From Saussurea involucrata (Eukaryota; Streptophyta; Magnoliopsida; Asterales; Asteraceae): 64,000 nucleotides of DNA. The stretch covers positions 153,315,429-153,379,428 of the forward strand of contig CM066314.1 in NCBI GenBank assembly GCA_033807775.1, written 5' to 3'. Made by a program: the position numbers and the translations under genes. Position 1 is the first letter of the stretch. Each line of letters begins with the position of its first letter. The notes beneath the pieces were generated by a model, which made no database searches, was not told where the DNA came from, and saw nothing but the letters and a program-made list of their open reading frames with translations. This document shows, one piece after another, positions 1 to 12,148 of the stretch.

Positions 1-1584
1 ACTGAAGTTTTTATGGAAAAGCTGAATTTGGTGGGGCATGTGGCTCCGACCGAGAAAGAAAAGATAAAAGCTTACTTGAAGGGTTTGCCGACGGATATGA
101 TGTCTCGTGTACGAAATGCTAAAGCTACTACATTGAGGGAAACAATTGAGGAAGCTAAAGTGATGGAAGAAGTCTACGCCAAAGACAAAGAAGAAAAGAC
201 ACAAGTGGGAGAGAAACGAAAATGGAAGGGCCGATCAGAGTCTTCTCAGAAATCAAAGGCAACTGGTAAAAGTGCTCATTATGAATCCCGTCGTGAGCCG
301 AATTGGTGTTCGAAGTGTAGGAGTAAACACTATGGGCCGTGTCGGGTGACAGCGTCGGAATGTTTCAAATGTGGTAAAAGTGGGCATATTATGAGCAATT
401 GTCCTGTACAAGGATTTACATGTCACGAGTGTAAACAACCAGGTCACTTCCGTCGGGATTGCCTAAAGCTGAAAAAAGGTGGAGATCAAAGCAAGAAACC
501 AAATGTTCCTAAGCCAACAGGTCGGGCATTCCAAATGACAGCTGACGAGGCTAAGGAATCAAAAGACATCGTCTCGGGTACATTCCTTGTTATTTCCCTT
601 CCTGCGCGCATTTTATTTGACTGTGGTGCAAATTTGTTGTTTGTGTCCAAGTCGTTCTTTCTCAAATTAGCTATGCCTGTTACTACTTTGGAATATGCTT
701 TAGTAGTTGAGGTAGCCAACGGGGGTCAAGTCTTGGTTCGCGAAAGACTTGAGGGTTGTTTAATTTCGGTAGGTGAAACGCAATTTCCGATCGACTTGTT
801 GTTGATGGAAATTGGGGGATTCGATGTGGTTGTGGGTATGGACTGGCAGACAGTCAACCAGGCAGAGATACTTTGTGCAAAGAAATTAATTCAGATTCCG
901 ATAGCTGATAAGGATGATGTACTCATCTTTGGGGAAAAGCAAAAAAGGGAAATTCCGCTGATTTCTGTTGCAAAAGCGTGTAAATGCTTGATGAAAGGAT
1001 GTTCATCCTATCTAGCTTATGTTTTAGATGTTAAGGCGGAAAAGAAACAAGTGGAAGATATTATGGTAGTACGTGAATTCCCGGACGTGTTCCCCGATGA
1101 TCTTCCAGGCCTACCGACTGAATGGCAGGTTGAGTTTCGTATTGACCTTATCCCTGGATCGACACCAATAGCGCGTGCACCGTATCGTCTAGCACCAGCC
1201 GAAATGAAAGAGATGATGACTCAACTTCAGGAGTTGTTGGATAAGGGTTTTGTTAGACCAAGTTCTTCACCTTGGGGAGCTCCGGTTTTGTTTGTTAAGA
1301 AGAAAGATGGCACTATGAGAATGTGCATCGATTACCGCGAGCTGAATAAGGTGACGATTAAGAACAAGTATCCGCTTCCTAGGATTGATGACCTGTTCGA
1401 TCAACTCCAAGGTGCGGGATGCTTTTCCAAGATTGATTTGAGGTCGGGTTACCATCAAGTTCGGGTAAGAGATGAAGATATCCCGAAGACGGCATTCAGG
1501 ACGAGGTATGGGCATTATGAATTCCTTGTAATGCCATTTGGGTTGACAAATGCCCCAGCTGTGTTCATGGATCTGATGATGTAA
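1..1584 (+). pseudogene. Ty3/gypsy gag-pol fragment, truncated at both ends
   Basis: One frame stays open from the window edge and carries retrotransposon domains in order. There is a gag tail, a cysteine-rich stretch with two CCHC zinc knuckles (CFKCGKSGHIMSNC near residue 117 and CHECKQPGHFRRDC near 137), an aspartic protease, and the start of reverse transcriptase (SSPWGAPVLFVKKKDG, then IDYRELN, then SKIDLRSGYHQ). The RT stops just after the MPFG motif, before the catalytic YxDD, because an LTR-like sequence starting TGTAATAACC at 1580 abuts it. Integrase, RNase H and the upstream gag and LTR are absent. The protease active site reads DCGA near residue 203 where DSGA or DTGA is normal, so the enzyme was probably dead. 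Known of the family: gypsy order is gag-PR-RT-RH-INT. Dead relic; lineage within gypsy not resolved. Confidence 0.93.
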
Positions 1585-3171
1585 TAACCGGGTACGTTAT
1601 TGGTTTATTTAATTTTATTATTTTGATTTTTAGGTAAGTTTGGGATTAGTTTTATGGAGTTATAAGTTAAGGGGTAGACTTTAATTTTAAATTATAAGAT
1701 AAAGGGTGTAAATTGTCATTTGATGATTCTTGAGGGGTTAGTCGGTAAATTGGTGGATGAGGTGTCTCACTTAGGATTAAATAGATGAGATAATATCTTA
1801 TCTCATTTAGAAAGAGATATTTGTTAGTTTAAGTGTGTGTGTGTTTGTGGTGTTTCACGAAAAGAGAAAAGAGAGAAAAGAGAGAGATTTGAGAAAGAAA
1901 GGTTAAGAAGAAGAAGGAAATCATATCATTTGCAGCTGGAATTGTAGAGAAACAACTCAAGAAAACATACGGTATCAATCCTACATAAACTCCTTCTTTT
2001 ATGTTTATGTTTATTGGTTTTCAAAGAAGGTTTAGAAATGGGTTTTGGTGAAATATGGATGTTTTTGGAAAACTAAGTTTATGGATAGTTGTTATTTATG
2101 GTCTTAAACATATCTGCAAAATATCATAAACATTCATGGCTTAAAACTAGAGATTTCTGGGTTTTTACGTTTTTCAGTTAGTTGAGACATGTATGAACTC
2201 AGTGGGTTGCGACATGTATGAACACAGTTGGTTGCGATATTGAATAGTGTCATGTCTCAACAGTTGGTTGCGATATTGAATAGTGTCCTGTCTCAACAGT
2301 TGGTTGCGATATGAATAGTGTCATATCTCAACAGTTGGTTGCGATATTGAATAGTGTCATATCTCAACAGTTGGTTGCGATATCAACCGAGGATTTTGGA
2401 TTATTTAAGATTCTTAGTCTTTAAGAAATACTTGTATTTTAATTGTTCCAGATTCGGTAAACTTTGAATGAAAGATTGGATTTCTCGAGAAAAGCTAAGA
2501 AGGAAATTTGATAACCAATCGAGGTGAGTTTTACTTCAAAATGTTTTCAACTGGAATACATATATGTGTGTATTGGATATGTGATAAATGGTGTGAATAT
2601 ATTTATGTTTGAATTATAATACATTGAGATATTGTAATTACATGAGTATTATATTATATTATAATACGTTGGACGGGCATAGGACCGGTGTGTTGGCTGT
2701 AGTTGTTGTACAGCGTTGTTGGATGTAGTTGTTGTACAACGTTGTTTATTTATTAGTTGGCTTGCAACCAACTAATTTGGCCATGGGAATGATGTGAAGG
2801 ATGTGAAGGATGAGTGGTACACGATGCACGAGTCATGTGTGGTATTTAGTTTTTGTGATATATGTGTGTTTATATAAAGGATTTTATATAAATTGGTTTT
2901 ATAACGATTTTGAAATGACAGGGATTATCTCACTAGACCGTTTGATCTAACCCTCATTTTGTTTTCAAAAATATGTATTCCAGATCGAAGATCTTTTATT
3001 GGCAAGGATGCGGTTGATAGCTAAAGAAGATTAGGAAATACTAATAATTTGTATTGTATAGTTTTGAGACTTTGGGACCGTACGTGACTTATTATGTATT
3101 TTCTTTTATGAATGTAACGAGGTTATGCAATATATGTTATTTGAAGCATGTTTGGGAAATCGGGTTGCACA
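1580..3171 (+). mobile_element. LTR (solo or recombined) of a gypsy-type family
   Basis: It starts TGTAATAACCGGGTA and ends near CGGGTTGCACA. It shares the landmark CTCACTAGACC...TCTAACCCTCATTTTG and the TATGTATTCCAG motif (about 2930-2985) with the LTR at 4529-20,154, so the two are related families. No 5-bp duplication matches: the left flank is gatga and the right flank is cctca. This suggests deletion or recombination rather than a clean solo LTR. It carries a 36-bp tandem repeat. The exact right end is uncertain. Confidence 0.7.
2225..2385 (+). repeat. 36-bp tandem repeat inside LTR
   Basis: Five copies of a unit beginning CAGTTGGTTGCGATAT recur with a 35-36 bp period, at 2225, 2261, 2297, 2332 and 2368. 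The last copy is partial. Differences are a few substitutions and one single-base deletion. A related diverged stretch precedes it from about 2180. Confidence 0.9.
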
Positions 3172-4528
3172 CCTCAATGTGTTTTTCTCAAAACTTTGGA
3201 AAACAATACGTGCACATAATTTGATTGACACATAAAATGATTCAAATCAACCTTAAACCGCACAAGCGATGCGCATTAACGTCCCAAAATAGTGGCTACA
3301 AAACTATTCATGTCAATAAATCAATATTGTGCATCTGCGGGTAAGAACATCAAAATGCTAGCAAACGAGAGTGCATAAAACAGAACATCAGAGGTGTACT
3401 ATCATGGTGCTCCTATATGCATTCCTCATGCCACGTATAAATCAGTCCGCACGCTTAGCAAGTTGTAACAAAATATGCTACCACGATTCTCAAAGAAGAA
3501 GCCATGTGGCATTAAAACTCCAAAACCACTTTTTTGGGTGCAATACGACATAAAGCACATTTTTGAACAAAATTCGCATGAGACGCAATACTCAATCAAA
3601 CCCATATATTAATGCATGCAATCATTCAAGTACATGACAAATTGTCACTCATGCACCGCAAAATGTCTTAAAACGAAACTCTATCAAACTCCACAAAACT
3701 TCCATAAATCTCGATGGAACTTAACGGCATCCAACCAATTAAACGGCGCCAAAATTTTCGTTTTCAATAATAAAATCACATAAAACAACGTTATGACCAA
3801 ATCATTAGAATTCCAAAATCTCATCTTTGTTGCAACGCAAAATAAAACGACACCTCTTCGTCAAGACCCGCAAAAATCAATATTCTCATTAAAGCTCAAC
3901 ACCGACACACGAGAATGTAACTCTCCGTCCAGACCTTAACATATGTGGAGGAGGTCCAATGTTAAAGTCGTAAGTCGCAGTTACTTATCTAAAACCATAA
4001 ACGACATAAAAACACGGATGTCACAGTATTCGAAAGTAGTAGTGGACACAACAACGAATAAAGCATGTCTCGACAGGATTTACATTTGTTTGCAATAAAA
4101 TAATTCCATGCACGTTTCAAAATCGTGGTTTAAAATCTCGTGTGTGTCAAACGTTTCTCCAAGACTTCACAACACCGTCCATACGACGATTTGAAACACA
4201 AAAATACTTGATGCAATTTATTTAAAAATAAAATAAATTTCGTGCATATATTTAATCGACACGCAACGTCTAGGTCACCCTCCTCCAATTCCTCTGATCA
4301 CACTATCGTCATTCGGGTGTTCAAACATCTTTACACAAGGTTGACAGTCACACCGACTAACCCCACATTTCTCCTCGAATCAAGGTCAATCCAATAAGCC
4401 TATAGCTCCAATCCGACCATCAATTTCGACCTGAACGGTCCACTTAACGCATTCACCATGCTTACCGCCACTCCAAATGGCAAAGGCTAAAATCATCAAC
4501 CTCTTCTAACGACTACTCGCTTAGAACT
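3172..4528 (-). mobile_element. Decayed internal sequence, probably of the old minus-strand gypsy-type element
   Basis: I see no usable open frame or recognisable domain in this AT-rich stretch. The TSD gaact at 4524-4528 and 20,155-20,159 shows that this stretch was once continuous with 20,160-20,450. That segment lies just inside the primer-binding site of a minus-strand LTR element, so this is inferred to be further internal sequence of the same element. Confidence 0.45.
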
Positions 4529-4769
4529 TGTAATACCCCGGGTAAGTTCGTTAGTTAAATGTGTGTGTGTGTGTTTTGAGATAAGAAGAAGAAGAAGAAA
4601 GGGTTTTTGGCTAAGACATCAAATTGGTTGGCTTAAAAAGGAATTAGAGGTATGTTTTTTTTACATTTTATGTTTGTAATTACTATTAGGAAGTATCTAT
4701 CGGATTAGAATTATCACCTCTGGACTGGAGATGATTTCAGTCGAATTCTGGGTTGAAAATATGCAAAAC

Positions 4770-5010
4770 CGACAAAGGTTTCCGGATAGGATGAAGGTAT
4801 CCGGGTAGTTTTGTTGGTGGTGTCCGGATGATATTCTAAAGGTGTCCGAACGAGTCTTTTATCCGGGTAAGTCTTTCTTTTCAATGGTTTCCGGATGATG
4901 TAAGATACCGGATGGTATCCGGGTTACTTTGGTTTCCGGGTGTCGTCCGGATTGTTTATGCCGTCCGGATTGAAGGAGTTGTCCGGATAGGTTGTGTTGT
5001 CCGGATACTT
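4770..5010 (+). repeat. Degenerate GTCCGGAT minisatellite in LTR
   Basis: The motif TCCGGAT/TCCGGGT recurs about a dozen times with irregular 12-30 bp spacing. It occupies the same part of the LTR as the 36-bp repeat in the related LTR at 1580-3171, but the sequence is unrelated. Confidence 0.75.
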
Positions 5011-5495
5011 TAGCTGTTTGGTCAATTTTGAGAGTTTAGATGCTTTTGACTTTCCAGTAACCTAGGTATTGTTAGTTATTGGACAGGGAGTGAATGAAGA
5101 CTAAAATGTACTGTGGACTTGACTTAAGTTCGGGTTTGGGGGTAACATTTGAGGATTGGAGTTCTTTAGAGTTTCTAGCTTTAGTAAGTCTTGTGTGTTC
5201 TATTTTGGTAAAGAGATATCTATACCTATTTGTTTCAGATATTGTGAATCGGAGGTGAACGCTAAATCTGTTGGAAAAGACCGGGAAGAGTTTTGTTAAG
5301 CAAACAAGTGAGTTTTTACTTAAAATGTTTTCTAACTGGAATACATATATGTGAATGAGTGTAATAATGTGCATATTATGTTTATATGAGTATTACACTG
5401 CATGGGTGCTAGTTGACTGGGCTTAGGACCGGTGTATGTTGGTTGTACAGAGGGACAGTGGTGTTGGCTGTATTCAGTACAGTGGTGTAAATTAA

Positions 5496-5793
5496 TGTAA
5501 CAACCCAAATTTAGTAGGCTGGAAAGTTTAGTGTCCAGAACTAAAAGAATGAAAGTTTGGGCTTAGGGACTATAGTGTAAATTGTGAAACATATTTAAAT
5601 GAGCCAAATCCCTAGGTTTTCTTTGTGATTCAGTATTATTGTGTTGTGTCGGCTGAGAAGAAGAGCAGAAAGAGGGAGAAATAGGTTTGGCATCAGGATC
5701 GGGAGAAGACTCTTTTGGTAAGTAAAATCTCAAATCAGCGTTATCTTCTGGTGCATTAATAGCTAGAAAAGTTAGTTTCCTGGATGGGTTTTC
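5496..5793 (+). repeat. 5' LTR of the LARD-like element, first part
   Basis: It matches 17,989-18,286 almost base for base. It is interrupted after ...GGGTTTTC by the copia insertion and resumes at 12,149. Confidence 0.95.
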
Positions 5794-6591
5794 TGTTGGA
5801 ACTTAGTTGAGAAGTGAGAAAACTAATCCCACATAGGAGCCAAGGCAAAGTTTACACCACTTAATAAACCCAAACTTGAGAGCATTAAATGAATCATTTA
5901 ATTGCTTGGGCTAGGTGTGTGGTGTTCTTGGTAGGCTCTCTTTGACATGAATATACATATTTAATGTCAAAGATTGGGCCTTGGGCCTTGGGGCTCTTGG
6001 GGTCTCGATGGGGTCGAGATTCAACGATTGAAGAACGAGTGTGTGGTATGCTTGCAGGATCTGGCGCGGATAACGGCGCGACCCGAGCCGCGCGGGACAC
6101 TGGACCAACATCAAACAGTGCTCGGCGCGCATAACGGCGCGACTTTACCCGCGCCGCAACTAGCGCGGATGCCCTGGCAGTTTATGTCGGTTGGTTGCAG
6201 CAACGTATAAATACCTGCACATTCCCTTCGTTTTTCAAAAGTTTTTCAGACGATTTTCTCTCATAATTCTGGGTTTCTCTCCTTCTCGTTCTTCGCCAAA
6301 CATGATGATGATTCGATAGATTCAAGCGTAGTCTTGAATTCGATTGTTGTATCCTCTAGACAACGCCCGTACCACCGGCGAATTTTGTCTTAGGACACTG
6401 CTTCGTGCATGCCTCAATCGATTCCGATATCTTCAACGAATCTTCGATTCAAGTAAGATTTCATTGACGTTCTTCGTTTGTTATTTGTTTATGATGTAAA
6501 AACAAAGTTTATACAAGAAATTCTTTTCTTCTTTTCAATTTTCTGTCCAATTGTATACATAATACATATGTAAGATTGATTACTCCTAACA
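5794..6591 (+). repeat. copia 5' LTR (798 bp)
   Basis: Nearly identical to 11,260-12,143 but shorter. Two blocks are missing in the GCGCG-rich part around 6075-6150, of roughly 14 and 70 bp, both bounded by short GCGCG repeats in the 3' copy. Confidence 0.95.
6206..6213 (+). promoter_or_regulatory. TATA box of copia 5' LTR
   Basis: TATAAATA lies downstream of a GC-rich upstream block and before a pyrimidine-rich leader, as expected for a U3/R boundary. The same octamer is at 11,758-11,765 in the 3' LTR. Confidence 0.6.
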
Positions 6592-6621
6592 ATCTAAGAC
6601 AAAATTTCTTGTTAAGGAGCG

Positions 6622-9600
6622 ATGGATCAATCTATGATGAAAAGTCATGTGGAGAAACCCGAGAAATTCAAGGGTTCGGACTTCCGACGATGGCAACAAA
6701 AGATGTTGTTCTATTTGACAACTCTTCGCGTTGCCAACGTACTCACTGAGGAAGAGCCACCGGCAAATCTTCCGGTAGGGGCGGACGGGGCGGCACCGTC
6801 ACAAATACAAGTGCCCGCTCATGAACGATCGGTCGAGACATGAAGAACGAACGAATATAATTGCAGAAATTATATATTGAATGCTCTCGACGATTCCCTC
6901 TACGACATATATTCCACTTGCACAACGGCAAGGGAAATTTGGGAATCTTTGGATGCCAAGTACAAAACTGAAGTGGCATGTTCCAAGAGATTCGCAGTGG
7001 GAAAGTTCTTGCACTACCGGATGATTGACTCGAAGCTCGTGGTAAAACAAGTAGAAGAATTGCAAATTCTTGTCCACGAACTCGATGTTGAAGGTATGAG
7101 GCTTAATATAAACCTTGTGATCGGTGCTATCATTGACAAACTTCCTCCGTCGTGGAAGAACTTCAAGTTATACTTGAAGCATCTTACGGAGGAAATTACT
7201 TTTGAACAATTGCTCCTCAAAATCCGTGTTGAGGAAGACAACCGACTCAATGACAAAGCCGATGCCATTCAAATCGAACCACATGCCAACATGATTGAAG
7301 GTAGTTCATCCAAGTCGAAATTCCCAAAATTCAAGGGAAAGGGAATTACACCCAAGAGGCCTTTCAACACCGGAAAAGGCCCCTTGGCCCCACAAAAGAA
7401 ACAATTCAAGAGGATGACATGTTGTTGGGTGTGTGGCAAGCCGGGACACCGAGCCAAGGATTGTCGATACAAGCGTGATCATGGTGGTGCCGGAGGAAGT
7501 GGTGGTGGAGGAAATGGGGCATCTACTAGTCATGCCAATCTCACCCACTCTCCGAACGAGTTCGTTGGTGTAATTGAAGCCCACATGGTTACCAACACGA
7601 TGGATTGGTGGATCGACACCGGGGCTACTCGGCACATTTGCAATTCGGAAATCTTGTTTGCATCCTACCAAAAAGTGAGTGATGGGGAGCCGATGTTCAT
7701 GGGGAACGCATCGACTGCGAAGATAGAAGGAAGGGGGAAGGTCAACTTGAAGTTGACTTCCGGTAAAGATCTTTTGTTAAATGATGTTGTACATGTACCT
7801 AGCATTACCAAAAACTTGATTTCTGGCCCTGTTCTAAGTAAGAAAGGGTTCAAAATTGTAATAGAATCTGATAAGGTTGTCATCACCAAAGGTGGTGCGT
7901 ATGTTGGGAAGGGCTACCTCCATGAGGGGCTCTTCAAGTTAAGCGTTGTAAATAGCTTTGATGCCTCCAATGTTAATAATAATAATAAGGCAGGCCTTAG
8001 CGGTGCTAGTTCTATGTACATGATTGCTCCTTCTAATCTTTGGCATTCGAGATTAGGACATGTCAACTTAAGATCAATTCAAAGAATGATCAAACTTGAC
8101 ATGATTCCTAAATGTTCCTTTGATAAATTGACTAAGTGTGAAGTTTGTGTAGAAGCTAAATTCACAAACCATCCACACAAGTCTGTTGAAAAATCAAATG
8201 AAGTACTTGGGTTGATTCACACTGACTTATGTGATTTCAAGGCAACACCTTCACGAGGAGGTAAAAACTATTACATTACCTTCATTGATGATTGCAGTAA
8301 GTTTTGCTATGTGTATCTAATCCATACAAAGGATGAGGCCTTAAACATGTTTAAAACTTATAAGGCCGAAGTCGAGAATCAACTCGACAAGAAAATCAAA
8401 ATTCTAAGATCGGATCGGGGAGGAGAATATGAATCCCATGAATTTGCAGAATTTTGTGCTACACATGGCATTGTTCATCAAACTACCGCTCCATACACTC
8501 CTCAACAAAACGGAGTGGCCGAGCGAAAGAACCGAACATTGAAGAACATGATAAATTCAATGTTGATCACGTCCGGAGCTCCATACCATTTATGGGGTGA
8601 GGCGTGTCTTACTGCGAATATGATCCTAAATAGGATCCCCCACAAGAAGAGTGAGAAATACCCTTATCAATTATGGAAAGGGAGATTACCGTCCTACAAA
8701 AGGATGAAAGTGTGGGGTTGCCTTGCGAAGGTTCAAGTCCCTTTACCGAAAAGGACAAAACTTGGACCTAAAACCGTTGATTGGGTATATATTGGACCAG
8801 CTCTTAATAGTGATGCCTATAGATTCTTAGTATTTAAATCTTGTGTAAATGACATAAGCAATAACACTATCATAGAATCTGCGGAAGCGGAATTCTTTGA
8901 GACCACCTTTCCTTACAAAGAAAAAGAGGATCAAACCTCTAATTCAAGGAAAAGGTTGCATGATGACACACACACTTCAATTGAAACAAATGAAAGTAAT
9001 CAACCACGTGAAGGTGAAACCTCCAAAGTTCAAGAAGAATTGGAACCAAGGAGAAGCAAACGTGGTAGAGTAGCCAAAGACTTTGGTCCTGATTTTATGA
9101 CCTTTAATGTTGAAGGAGAACCTTTATCTTATAAGGCTGCCATGGAATCATCCGAGGCACCTTATTGGGAAGAGGCAATCCATAGTGAGATAGACTCCAT
9201 AGTACAAAACAATACATGGAGATTGGTTGACCTACCTCCGGGTCATAAAGTAATAGGTCATAAATGGATATTCAAGAGGAAGTTGAGACCCGATGGCACC
9301 ATAGAGAAATACAAAGCTCGACTAGTTGCCAAAGGTTATCGACAAAAGGAAGGTCAATACTTCTTTGATACCTACTCTCCGGTCACAAGAATAACGTCTA
9401 TACGTATGTTGATGGCCATAGCAGCGATTCACAATTTGGAAATACACCAAATGGATGTGAAAACTGCCTTCTTGAATGGAGAGTTAGACGAATAAATATA
9501 TATGCAACAACCGGAAGGATTTGTTGTCAAAGGTCAAGAAAACAAAGTCTGTAAGTTGATCAAGTCCCTTTATGGACTTAAGCAAGCGCCAAAGCAATGG

Positions 9601-10660
9601 CATGAAAAGTTTGATAATACGTTGATATCAAACGGGTTTCAAATAAATGAGTGTGATAAGTGTGTCTATGTGAAGCAATACAAAAATGCATATGTCATTA
9701 TATGCTTGTATGTAGATGATATGCTCATCTTCGGATCGAACTTGGATGTAATCAATCAAACCAAGAAGCTGTTGCACTCCTCATTTGATATGAAGGATTT
9801 GGGAGTAGCAGATGTGATCCTTGGTATAAAGATTCAAAGGAATCCAAATGGCTACATTCTCACCCAATCTCACTATGTTGAGAACATACTTCGAAAGTTC
9901 GGTCACTATGATGATAAACCAGTGGTGACTCCATTTGATCCTTCTAGTCAATTGAAGAAGAATCAAGGAGATAGTGTGGCTCAATTGGAATATACACAAG
10001 TTCTTGGAAGCTTGATGTATATCATGAATTGCACACGACTGGATATAGCATATAGTGTGAGTAGACTAAGTCGGTACTCACATAATCCCGGAAAGGATCA
10101 TTGGTATGCACTAGTGAGAGTGCTTAGATATTTAAAGTATACAATGAATTACGGGTTACACTATACGAAATACCCTCCCGTTCTAGAAGGGTATTGTGAT
10201 GCCAATTGGATCTCTAACCATTCGGAGAGTAAGTCCACAAGTGGATATGTGTTTACACTTGGTGGAGCATCGGTCTCATGGAAATCATCCAAACAAACGG
10301 TGAATACAAGATCAACTATGGAAGCAGAATTTGTAGCTTTAGATAAAGCCGTTGAAGAAGCCGAATGGCTAAAGAGCTTCCTAGAAGGTATTTTGTTGTG
10401 GCCAAAACCCCGTGACTGCCATTTGTATCCATTGTGACAGTATGGCTGCTCTCACGAGAGCAAAGAATCAAATATATAATGGCAAGTCTCGACATATAAG
10501 ACGACGCATAATACAATAAAGGACTTGCTGAAAAATGGAATTATTTCCATAGACTACGTAAAGTCAAAGGAAAATATCGTTGATCCTTTGACAAAAGGCC
10601 TAAGTAGAGAACAAGTGTCCTTTTCATCGAGGGGAATGGGCTTAAAGCCAATACAATGAG
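6622..10660 (+). pseudogene. copia gag-pol polyprotein, disrupted
   Basis: It starts at ATG 6622 with a gag region (the motif KPEKFKGSDFRRWQQKM is typical of copia gag). A CCHC knuckle CWVCGKPGHRAKDC lies near 7424 and a protease WIDTGATRH near 7610. Integrase has a HHCC-type region (HSRLGHVN..CEVCVEAK, about 8045-8155) and DDE residues in HTDLCDF (8219), SDRGGEY (8413) and the Glu of NGVAERKNRTL (8518). RT has LYVDDML near 9709, and RNase H has STSGYVFTLGG and STMEAEF. The breaks are in-frame TGA at 6841, in-frame TAA at 9493, a frameshift near 10,410 and another near 10,507. The residual frame reaches about 10,650. The copy is not expected to make a working polyprotein. Confidence 0.94.
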
Positions 10661-11259
10661 TTTCCTCGGCGGAAACCTAACCTAGCGAAATTGGAGATCC
10701 CATGGTCTAGGTTCAATAGGAAAACTAGTTGAGGAACATTCAAGAGACGCTTATACACAGGTATGCCTACTCCTATGATGACTTTTATGTGTATATTTCC
10801 GTTAACGATTAAGGGTTGAATTTTATATTCTTAATAATGCTGATAGCTTTTTAGTGGAATACAACGGAATATTCTTGATCGGCATTACCTATGTGAGACT
10901 GATGTGTGGTCGCATCTTTGAAGACGGACATGGCTACGTCTTCTAAAACTCTCATGAAGAAAGGATATGTTCACGACCGAAATGAACACAACGGTAAGAA
11001 TCAAATTATGTATAGATATAATATGTGTGATGCCTATTGTCTCGATTTACTACAAAAAGTGGCTAGTTCAAGACTTTAGTTCACTATCCACGAAGTAGAT
11101 CCGATAGGCATTCACTAGGAAAGGTTCAAGTCCAAAAGACACCGTTTTCCGATGCATATTATAACTAGCTTGGTGATAGAAACATAAGTTCCATAATATT
11201 GCTTATTTTCTATTCAAATGTGGGGTATTATTTGGGTTTGAATAGAAAACGTGGGGTAT

Positions 11260-12143
11260 TGTTGGAACTTAGTTGAGAAGTGAGAAAACTAATCCCACAT
11301 AGGAGCCAAGGCAAAGTTTACACCACTTAATAAACCCAAACTTGAGAGCATTAAATGAATCACTTAATTGCTTGGGCTAGGTGTGTGGTGTTCTTGGTGG
11401 GCTCTCTTTGACATGAATATACATATTTAATGTCAAAGATTGGGCCTTGGGCCTTGGGGCTCTTGGGGTCTCGATGGGGTCGAGATTCAACGATTGAAGA
11501 ACGAGTGTGTGGTATGCTTGCAGGATCTGGCGCGGATAACGGCGCGACCCGAGCCGCGCGAGAAGTCGCGCGAGACACTGGACCAACATCAAACAGTGCT
11601 CGGCGCGCATAACGGCGCTACTTAAGCCGCGCCACATGGCGCGCGGGTCACTGTTGATTTCGACGAACAGAAGGCGGCGCGCCTTTCCGTGCGACTTTAC
11701 CCGCGCCGCAACTAGCGCGGATGCCCTGGCAGTTTATGTCGGTTGGTTGCAGCAACGTATAAATACCTGCACATTCCCTTCGTTTTTCAAAAGTTTTTCA
11801 GACGATTTTCTCTCATAATTCTGGGTTTCTCTCCTTCTCGTTCTTCGCCAAACATGATGATGATTCGATAGATTCAAGCGTAGTCTTGAATTCGATTGTT
11901 GTATCCTCTAGACAACGCCCGTACCACCGGCGAATTTTGTCTTAGGACACTGCTTCGTGCAGGCCTCAATCGATTCCGATACCTTCAACGAATCTTCGAT
12001 TCAAGTAAGATTTCATTGACGTTCTTCGTTTGTTATTTGTTTATGATGTAAAAACAAAGTTTATACAAGAAATTATTTTCTTCTTTTCAATTTTCTGTCC
12101 AATTGTATACATAATACATATGTAAGATTGATTACTCCTAACA
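11260..12143 (+). repeat. copia 3' LTR (884 bp)
   Basis: It begins right after a GTGGGGTAT purine tract. It keeps the GCGCG-rich segment missing from the 5' LTR and ends ACTCCTAACA before the target duplication ttttc. Confidence 0.95.
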
Positions 12144-12148
12144 TTTTC

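Larger units (their letters stand above)
5794..12143 (+). mobile_element. Ty1/copia retrotransposon, full-length but coding-defective
   Basis: The LTRs start TGTTGGAACTTAG and end ACTCCTAACA (5794-6591 and 11,260-12,143). They are flanked by the perfect 5-bp duplication ttttc (5789-5793 and 12,144-12,148). The empty site is visible in the sister LTR at about 18,282-18,286, confirming a clean insertion. The internal region carries gag, protease, integrase, RT and RNase H in copia order, broken by two nonsense codons and two frameshifts. No iMet-type primer-binding site is visible directly after the 5' LTR. A purine-rich GTGGGGTAT precedes the 3' LTR. Confidence 0.96.

Noticed and set aside
2225..2385. 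CRISPR-like regular repeats
   Set aside because: The repeats are contiguous with no unique spacers, in a plant LTR. An ordinary minisatellite.
5894..6210. Open frames on both strands in the copia LTR (also 11,360-11,818)
   Set aside because: They come from GC-rich U3 sequence. They repeat in both LTRs and change length with the LTR deletions.
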